NCBI GenBank assembly: GCA_002396085.1
Contig: DGWI01000016.1
Location: forward strand, 1 to 19,935
DNA length: 19,935 nucleotides
Reading direction: 5' to 3'
DNA from: Porphyromonadaceae bacterium UBA4262
GTDB taxonomy: Bacteria; Bacteroidota; Bacteroidia; Bacteroidales; Muribaculaceae
Shown: one piece after another, positions 14,523 to 19,935 of the stretch
Position numbering within the stretch: the first letter of the stretch is position 1
Layout of the letters: the number at the start of each line of letters is the position of its first letter
Translations under genes and position numbers: made by a program
Notes under the pieces: generated by a model
Told to the model about the DNA's origin: nothing
The model's database searches: none
The model's input: the letters and a program-made list of their open reading frames with translations, nothing else

Positions 14523-15404
14523 ATGAAACGCAACGCATTGGGCCGAGGACTTGACTCGCTCATCTCGATGGACGACATCCAGACGGGAGGGTCATCGGCC
14601 ATCAACGAAATAGCCATCGCGCAAATCAGCCCCAACCCCGACCAACCTCGTCACACATTTGACGAGACAGCACTCGAGGAACTGGCTTCGTCCATCCGCG
14701 AACTGGGCATCATCCAACCGCTGACACTGCGCAGCATCGGGCCCAACCAGTATCAGATTATCTCGGGTGAGCGACGCTATCGCGCGGCCAAACTGGCCGG
14801 TCTGGAAACCGTGCCAGCCTATGTGCGCACGGCTGGCGACAGCGAGGTGACCGAGATGGCACTCATCGAGAACATCCAGCGCGAGGATCTCAATGCCATC
14901 GAGATTGCCTTGACCTTCCGCAAACTCATCGACCAGTACAACCTCACCCAAGAGCGACTGAGCGAACGCATCGGCAAGAACCGTGCAACCATCGCCAACT
15001 TTCTGCGTCTGCTCAAACTGCCGGCTGAAGTGCAACTGGGTTTGCGCGACAAGGCCGTCGACATGGGGCATGCCCGCGCCTTGCTCTCGATCGAGAAACC
15101 CTCGCTGCAACTCAAACTCTACAACGAGATTCTCAAGAAAGGCTTGTCGGTGCGTCAGGTCGAGCAACTGGCCAAGCAGTACCAGCAGGCCGATGACTTA
15201 GGCCAGAACTCACCCGAAGTGCCTGAACGCCGCAAGCCCAGCCGCGACTATGCCATCTTGCAGAAGCATCTATCCAACTCGTTTGGTGTGCCTGTCAAGG
15301 TCAGTTGCAATGCCGAGGGCAAAGGAAAGATTGCTTTCGTGTTCAACGACACGGCTCAACTGGAGAAAATCATCACCCTGTTCGACCAACTCAAGAACAA
15401 GTGA
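14523..15404 (+). CDS. parB: ParB/Spo0J chromosome-partitioning protein
   Basis: Centromere-binding CTPase clamp that loads at parS, spreads on DNA and stimulates ParA. The 293 residues include an N-terminal ParA-activating segment (KRNALGRGLDSLI, residues 2-14). The ParB/Srx CTP-binding domain follows, with GERRYRA (82-88) and ENIQRED (116-122), the conserved nucleotide-binding and arginine-rich boxes. A helix-turn-helix (LTQERLSERIGKNRATIANFLRLL, about 141-164) recognises parS, and a C-terminal dimerisation region (about 240-293) ends in a hydrophobic helix. Length and order are normal for a chromosomal ParB. The 57 bases after parA show no terminator or convincing promoter. Its TGA overlaps the likely GTG start of the next gene. 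Confidence 0.95.
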   Translation: MKRNALGRGLDSLISMDDIQTGGSSAINEIAIAQISPNPDQPRHTFDETALEELASSIRELGIIQPLTLRSIGPNQYQIISGERRYRAAKLAGLETVPAYVRTAGDSEVTEMALIENIQREDLNAIEIALTFRKLIDQYNLTQERLSERIGKNRATIANFLRLLKLPAEVQLGLRDKAVDMGHARALLSIEKPSLQLKLYNEILKKGLSVRQVEQLAKQYQQADDLGQNSPEVPERRKPSRDYAILQKHLSNSFGVPVKVSCNAEGKGKIAFVFNDTAQLEKIITLFDQLKNK

Positions 15405-16189
15405 CACTGCCCAAGACATACAGCTGCTGGCGCACAGCAATGACCTTGTGTCTGCTGGTGCTGTGCCAACTGGCCACACACGCCACTGCCGACACCACGC
15501 AGGTGGTGCGCCGCAATCGTGTGCGCACACCGGTCATTATCCCCGATGACACCACTCGGCGAGTGACTGTGGTCGATCTGGCTGGCGACACGCTGCACTT
15601 TGCCAGTGCCGACTCGTTGCGTGGCATTGAGGGCATCGAATTGCTGCCCGACACCCTTGCTGTGACCTCGCTAGGCAAGGTGCGCACGTTCAACCCCAGC
15701 CCACAACGGGCACTGTGGCTATCGGCACTATGCCCTGGTCTGGGGCAAATCTACAACCGCCGTTACTGGAAGTTGCCCATCGTTGTGGGGGCTTTTGTGG
15801 GTCTCAGTTATGGTACCGCATGGAACAACCGCATGTTCAACGACTATAATCGTGCCTATCGCGATGCCACCGATAATGATCCCGACACGCGCAGTTACAT
15901 GGACTTCTATCCACCCACTGTCAAGGAGAGCGACCTGGACATGGCATGGTTGCAGAAGGCACTGAGAAACAAGAAGAATTATTATCGCCGCTATCGCGAG
16001 ATTTGCATCATCGGCATGGTGGCACTCTATATGCTTAACATTGTCGACGCCTACGTCGACGCCTCACTGGCACACTTTGACATATCACCTGACCTTTCAA
16101 TGCAGGTCAGGCCCACTGTCATTGCCCCGCAACAGGTCAATTCACCCTTGAAGACCTCAGTCGGCGTGCAATGTGCTTTTAACTTTTAG
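15401..16189 (+). CDS. DUF5683-family exported/membrane protein
   Basis: A conserved Bacteroidota protein of unknown function usually found right after parB. I chose the GTG at 15401, which overlaps the parB stop as GTGA. It gives a 262-residue product with a convincing signal peptide: basic n-region (K5, R11), hydrophobic AMTLCLLVLCQLA, and cleavage after ATHATA near residue 30. An ATG at 15440 is in frame but would remove the basic n-region. After a polar segment comes the family core SALCPGLGQIYNRRYWKLPIV (about 108-128) leading into one membrane helix (125-140), a charged YNRAYRDATDND loop, and a second helix (about 201-216). The 4-base overlap suggests translational coupling with parB, and 20 bases separate it from the transglycosylase gene. 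A role at the envelope linked to segregation or wall growth is inferred from context only. Confidence 0.85.
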   Translation: MTLPKTYSCWRTAMTLCLLVLCQLATHATADTTQVVRRNRVRTPVIIPDDTTRRVTVVDLAGDTLHFASADSLRGIEGIELLPDTLAVTSLGKVRTFNPSPQRALWLSALCPGLGQIYNRRYWKLPIVVGAFVGLSYGTAWNNRMFNDYNRAYRDATDNDPDTRSYMDFYPPTVKESDLDMAWLQKALRNKKNYYRRYREICIIGMVALYMLNIVDAYVDASLAHFDISPDLSMQVRPTVIAPQQVNSPLKTSVGVQCAFNF

Positions 16190-16209
16190 AATCAAAAAAA
16201 TAACACAAT

Positions 16210-18174
16210 ATGATGAGACAATATCTGACACTACTGAGCGTGGCACTGATTGCTATGGCGACCTGGGCCGGCCCACGCAACAACATTCTCACACTCAAGC
16301 AGTCGATTACCGACAACGACATCGTCTTCCCCGAGAGTTTCGAGACCGACACGCACGAGATGATGGAGAACTGGTATTTGCGCAACTACGCCATCCTTGA
16401 TTCTGATGTTGAGAATAAATCAGTTGGCGAAGTGAGCGAGGACGAATACATCAGACGACTCGCTGCCATGCCCACCGTCATCGAGATGCCCTACAACCAG
16501 GTGGTGCGCAGTTACATCGACCGCTATATCAAGCGCAATCGCACGCTGGTCGAGGAGATGCTGGGCATGAGTTTGTACTATATGCCCATCTTTGAACAGG
16601 CACTAGAGAAAGAAGGCCTGCCACTAGAACTGAAGTATCTGCCAGTCATCGAGAGCGCGCTGAACCCCAATGCCGTTTCCCGCGCCGGAGCGGCAGGATT
16701 GTGGCAGTTCATGGTGGGCACCGGCAAGGGACTGGGCCTGGAGGTTAACTCGCTGGTTGACGAGCGTCGTGACCCCTACCGCTCGTCGGAGAAAGCCGCA
16801 ACCTATCTCAAAGACCTGTACAGCATCTACAACGACTGGTCTCTGGCTATCGCGGCCTACAACTGCGGTCCTGCCAACGTCAACAAAGCCCTGAAGCGCG
16901 CAGGCGGCGAGGACAAGGACTTCTGGGACATCTACAACTACCTGCCCCGCGAAACCCGCGGTTATGTACCCGCCTTCATCGCGGCCAACTATGTGATGAC
17001 CTACTTCAAGCGTCACAACATCAGCCCAGGACTGGCTCGCAAGCCACTCATCACCGACACCGTGAGCATCAGCAACCGTGTGAACTTCAACCAGATTGCT
17101 CATGTGTTGAACATGCCCATTGAGGAGATACGTGTCCTCAACCCACAGTATCGCCAGGATGTCATCCCGGGTAATGCTGCCCGCCCATACACACTGATAT
17201 TGCCATCGCAGCAAATCTATAGTTACATCATGAGCGAGGACAGCATCCTGGCCTATCGCACCGAAGTCTATAAACCACGCGATGTGGTTGAACCAGGAGG
17301 GTCGAGCGTAGATAATGATGATGCAAACTACACCTATGAGAACAAGGTGGTCACCGAGTACCACAAGGTGCGCCGAGGCGAGACTGCCAGCAGCATTGCC
17401 GCACACTATGGCATGAGCACCAACACATTTGCATCAATCAACGGGCTGAATGGCGGCAAGGTCAGGCGCGGACAGGTGGTTAAAGTACAGAAGGCCAAGC
17501 GTGTGCGTGTGCGCAAGGATGAGCCTAAGGATGATGACGAAACCCTCATGGCTAGCAACGAGGTCGAAGGTGAACCTGAACATGTCAGTGAAGCCGAACC
17601 CGATGACAGCGAAAATGAGCAAATCGACGAGGTAAAACAGGTTGAGAAAGCCGCCGCCGAGTCACGCCGTCGTGGGCCTCAGACTGTGCACATCGAGTCG
17701 CCCAAGCCAGCGCCCAAGGTTGAGAAGCCCCGCCAGGAGACGCGTCAAGACTCTCGCCAGTGGCAGAAGCGCAACGAGCGCTATGCCGATAAACGGGGCA
17801 AGAATGGACGTCGCAGCCAGGAAGAAACTTACAAGCACTCGCGCAGCAGCAGTAAACGAGGCGACAGTGCCAAGCGTGGCCGTCACGCACGCGCCGAGAA
17901 ACCCGCACCCACCACCGAGTACAATATCAAGAAGGGTGAATCGCTGAGCGAGATAGCCGAAAAGACCGGCACCACAGTCGACGCTCTGCGCAAGGCCAAC
18001 GGCATCAGCGGCGACAAGATCAAAGCTGGTGACAACATCAAGATTCCTGGCAAGAACTCCAAGGGCAGTAAGGCAAGCAAAGCGTCCAGCAAGTCGTCCA
18101 AGGCGAGCAGCAAGGCCTCAAGTCGGTCAAGCAAATCGTCAAAGAGCAGCGGCTCAAAGAAGCGCAGAAAATAA
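16210..18174 (+). CDS. MltD-like lytic transglycosylase with LysM repeats
   Basis: Cleaves the glycan strand of peptidoglycan in the periplasm, forming 1,6-anhydromuramic ends. The 654 residues begin with a signal peptide (MMRQYLTLLSVALIAMATWA). The SLT domain has the catalytic Glu148 in YLPVIESALNP, then GAAGLWQFM (160-168) and AIAAYNCGPANV (213-224), as in MltD. A degenerate LysM-like stretch (about 281-335) and two clear LysM domains follow (about 384-427 and 570-614). A long charged linker lies between the LysM domains. The last ~40 residues are almost entirely Ser, Lys, Ala and Arg (ending SGSKKRRK), unusual for the family. It is the last gene of the par operon, followed by a strong terminator. 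MltD is the closest named relative, but the symbol is not assigned because the Bacteroidota form differs in its tail. Confidence 0.92.
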   Translation: MMRQYLTLLSVALIAMATWAGPRNNILTLKQSITDNDIVFPESFETDTHEMMENWYLRNYAILDSDVENKSVGEVSEDEYIRRLAAMPTVIEMPYNQVVRSYIDRYIKRNRTLVEEMLGMSLYYMPIFEQALEKEGLPLELKYLPVIESALNPNAVSRAGAAGLWQFMVGTGKGLGLEVNSLVDERRDPYRSSEKAATYLKDLYSIYNDWSLAIAAYNCGPANVNKALKRAGGEDKDFWDIYNYLPRETRGYVPAFIAANYVMTYFKRHNISPGLARKPLITDTVSISNRVNFNQIAHVLNMPIEEIRVLNPQYRQDVIPGNAARPYTLILPSQQIYSYIMSEDSILAYRTEVYKPRDVVEPGGSSVDNDDANYTYENKVVTEYHKVRRGETASSIAAHYGMSTNTFASINGLNGGKVRRGQVVKVQKAKRVRVRKDEPKDDDETLMASNEVEGEPEHVSEAEPDDSENEQIDEVKQVEKAAAESRRRGPQTVHIESPKPAPKVEKPRQETRQDSRQWQKRNERYADKRGKNGRRSQEETYKHSRSSSKRGDSAKRGRHARAEKPAPTTEYNIKKGESLSEIAEKTGTTVDALRKANGISGDKIKAGDNIKIPGKNSKGSKASKASSKSSKASSKASSRSSKSSKSSGSKKRRK

Positions 18175-18198
18175 CAGCATCATCGATGCATCTATCAT

Positions 18199-18237
18199 GG
18201 CGGAGCGGGGGTAAAACCTCATCCGCCTTGTTTTTTT
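18199..18237 (+). terminator. Intrinsic terminator of the par-transglycosylase operon
   Basis: GGCGGA (18199-18204) pairs with TCCGCC (18222-18227), extended inside by GGGGT/ACCTC, then TTG and seven T residues (18231-18237). It starts 25 bases after the transglycosylase stop and separates that operon from the CotH-family gene. Confidence 0.85.
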
Positions 18238-18285
18238 GCAAGCAATGCTTGTGTGCCCCCTACTGCATCATGAAAATGGTACAGA

Positions 18286-18317
18286 TTTGGTGGATTTGAA
18301 AAATGTTTGTACTTTTG
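18286..18317 (+). promoter_or_regulatory. Consensus Bacteroidetes promoter of the CotH-family gene
   Basis: TTTG (18286-18289), exactly 20 bases, then TACTTTTG (18310-18317): both boxes match the Bacteroidetes consensus. Predicted transcription start is about 18324, giving a leader of about 15 bases before the ATG at 18339. Confidence 0.65.
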
Positions 18318-18338
18318 TAGCAACTAAATGGTAACAGA

Positions 18339-19904
18339 ATGAAGAAAATACTACTTTTAATCATGCTGCTGGCAGGTTTGTCAAGCCAAGCAGCAGTACT
18401 GGGCGATGTCGATGGCAATGGCACTGTTGATGTGGCCGACGTCAACGCTGCCATTAACGTGATGCTGGGCAAGGCAGAGAATGCCACAGCCGATGTCACT
18501 GGGGACGGTCAGGTCGATGTGGCCGATGTGAACATGATCATCAATATCATGCTAGGAAAAATCACACCCGAACCTGGCCTACAGGGTTACGACTACGTTT
18601 GGGATCCTAGTTCACTACCCGAGATACACATCACCGTGAACCCGACCGAATGGAACAGATTGCTGCAACTCTACGACCAGAACAGTGGCACCAAACAATA
18701 TATCATGGCCGACCGATTTGACTTCATCCAGAAGGGCGACACGACATCGATTGCCGACATCGGCCTGCGACTGAAGGGCAACACATCGCGACGCCGTCCT
18801 GAGGGCAACCATGGCCAGATGCATGAGGCCGGCAACACCGACTGGCATCATGTGCACCTGGGCATCAACCTGCGCAAGTTCAACAAGGACGAAGAGCACA
18901 CCGTGCAGGGCGTGCGCAAGTTTGTGCTCAAGTGGTTCAAGGACGACCCGATGTATGTGCGCGAGTTGTTCTGCTACAACCTCTTCCGCCAGTATGGCGT
19001 GTGGACCGCACCGCGCAGCCACTACTGCCGACTGTGGCTGAAGGTTGACGGCGACCCCAGCGAGGCCTACTATGGGGTGTATGAAATGAACGAACCTATC
19101 GACGAGAACTACCTCAAGCAACGTAACGACTCGCTGACCTTCGGCACCCATAACGGCAACCTGTGGAAGTGCAAGTATGTGGGTCAGCCCGCATCGCTGA
19201 CCGATCCCTATAATGGTGACTATTGGTATGATGACGACAGCGATGACGACCACACCTACACCTTGCAGACCAACACCAAGCGCTTTGATGACGCAGTGGC
19301 TCAACTCGTTGATTTCCAACTCAAACTCAACGGCAAGAGCCGTGAGAGTTTCTACCAGTGGATCAATGAGGTGTGTGATGTGGATCTGTTGCTGCGCACC
19401 TATGCCGTTAATGTGGCCGTGGGCATGTGGGATGACTACTGGAACAATGCCAACAACTACTATCTCTACTTCACCACCGAGGATCTCTATGACTACAAAG
19501 TCTACCTGCTGCCCTACGACTACGACAATACCCTGGGCACCAGCAGTCAGTGCGGTGCGCAGAGTGACTCTGGTCGCCAGGATCCACTCCACTGGGGACA
19601 GGACGGGAATCCGCTCATCAAGCGCATTCTAGAATTTGATGACTTCAAGGCAAAGTATCTGCAATATCTGCGCGAACTCGTGGCCGATGAGAACGACTTG
19701 ATGTACTATCTGGACGCCAAGGAGCGCATCGAGTCATGGCATCAGATGATTTCGCCCTACATCAGCAATGACACGGGTGAAGATATGGAGATTGTCGACC
19801 AACCCGCACCATGGGGCAATCACAGCGAATACCGCCTGCTCGACCCCGACCCCAACACTAACTTCTTCCGCGTCAAGGCTGCCTCCATTGATAGTTGCCA
19901 ATAA
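18339..19904 (+). CDS. Secreted CotH-kinase-family protein with N-terminal dockerin-like domain
   Basis: Predicted exported protein with the CotH atypical kinase fold; spore-coat CotH phosphorylates proteins, but activity of bacterial secreted relatives is mostly unproven. The 521 residues start with a signal peptide (MKKILLLIMLLAGLSSQA). Two dockerin-like Ca-binding repeats follow immediately (GDVDGNGTVDVADVN and ADVTGDGQVDVADVN, residues 22-74), then the CotH domain from about 95. Visible CotH landmarks are RLKGNTS (144-150), YYGVYEMNEPIDENYL (244-259) with its Glu/Asp pair, and LPYDYDNTLG (about 389-398) with the metal-binding acidic residues. It ends at FFRVKAASIDSCQ, close to the usual domain end, so it appears complete with a short tail. 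Unlike the proteases nearby, its dockerin is N-terminal. It has its own promoter and is separated from the par operon by a terminator. No convincing terminator is seen in the 31 bases left. Confidence 0.9.
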   Translation: MKKILLLIMLLAGLSSQAAVLGDVDGNGTVDVADVNAAINVMLGKAENATADVTGDGQVDVADVNMIINIMLGKITPEPGLQGYDYVWDPSSLPEIHITVNPTEWNRLLQLYDQNSGTKQYIMADRFDFIQKGDTTSIADIGLRLKGNTSRRRPEGNHGQMHEAGNTDWHHVHLGINLRKFNKDEEHTVQGVRKFVLKWFKDDPMYVRELFCYNLFRQYGVWTAPRSHYCRLWLKVDGDPSEAYYGVYEMNEPIDENYLKQRNDSLTFGTHNGNLWKCKYVGQPASLTDPYNGDYWYDDDSDDDHTYTLQTNTKRFDDAVAQLVDFQLKLNGKSRESFYQWINEVCDVDLLLRTYAVNVAVGMWDDYWNNANNYYLYFTTEDLYDYKVYLLPYDYDNTLGTSSQCGAQSDSGRQDPLHWGQDGNPLIKRILEFDDFKAKYLQYLRELVADENDLMYYLDAKERIESWHQMISPYISNDTGEDMEIVDQPAPWGNHSEYRLLDPDPNTNFFRVKAASIDSCQ

Positions 19905-19935
19905 AAATTAGACCTATGGGTCATTTTGCAGGATA

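Noticed and set aside
15305..15400. Extended N-terminus of the DUF5683 gene inside parB
   Set aside because: The extra 32 residues are the parB 3' end in another frame. Starting at GTG 15401 gives a proper signal peptide and a 4-base GTGA overlap.
18615..19592. 325-codon open frame on the minus strand opposite the CotH-family gene
   Set aside because: The product is a low-complexity Val/Ile/His/Gln-rich shadow. The plus strand has a signal peptide, conserved domains and a consensus promoter.
19905..19935. GACC-TATG-GGTC as a terminator after the CotH-family gene
   Set aside because: It has only four base pairs and a broken T-run, too weak to call, and the window ends here.

Overview
The window looks like chromosome of a Bacteroidota (order Bacteroidales) bacterium, probably a gut lineage such as Muribaculaceae or Prevotellaceae. 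The family assignment is inference. The evidence is: several promoters fitting the Bacteroidetes TTTG-N20-TAnnTTTG pattern, starts without Shine-Dalgarno motifs, a two-haem cytochrome b fumarate reductase/succinate dehydrogenase, a DUF5683 gene inside a parA-parB operon, and secreted proteins carrying dockerin-like Ca-binding repeats.

Layout. (1) 1-1977, minus: start of a succinate dehydrogenase/fumarate reductase operon, with the cytochrome b subunit followed by the flavoprotein, which runs off the left edge. Its probable leader holds a 19-unit heptamer tandem array (2011-2145), and a candidate promoter lies at 2225-2256. (2) 2146-2713: intergenic, with several small inverted repeats and an unlisted 33-residue membrane mini-protein (2438-2539, minus). 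(3) 2714-6414, plus: a long PiT-type phosphate transporter with a helical C-terminal extension, then an RsmF-like 5-methylcytosine RNA methyltransferase with its own promoter. (4) 6434-13386, minus: three tandem paralogous secreted M6-family metalloproteases, each ending in a two-repeat dockerin-like domain. A palindromic, MITE-like element with 9-bp flanking direct repeats lies between two of them. (5) 13692-18174, plus: parA, parB, a DUF5683 membrane protein and a LysM lytic transglycosylase, closed by a strong intrinsic terminator. Three parS-like half-sites lie just upstream of parA. (6) 18339-19904, plus: a secreted CotH-kinase-fold protein with the same dockerin-like pair, placed at its N-terminus, behind its own consensus promoter.

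How the parts relate. The sdh operon serves anaerobic fumarate respiration or succinate formation. The par operon couples chromosome segregation to cell-wall work. The four dockerin-bearing exported proteins share one structural module although one carries it at the opposite end. This suggests a shared extracellular anchoring or assembly partner, presumably a cohesin-like protein encoded elsewhere. No cohesin, tRNA, rRNA, CRISPR array or transposase gene was seen. I did not find a clearly novel multi-gene defence or metabolic system. The least explained items are the dockerin set, the palindromic element, the heptamer array, the mini-protein and the split parS-like sites.
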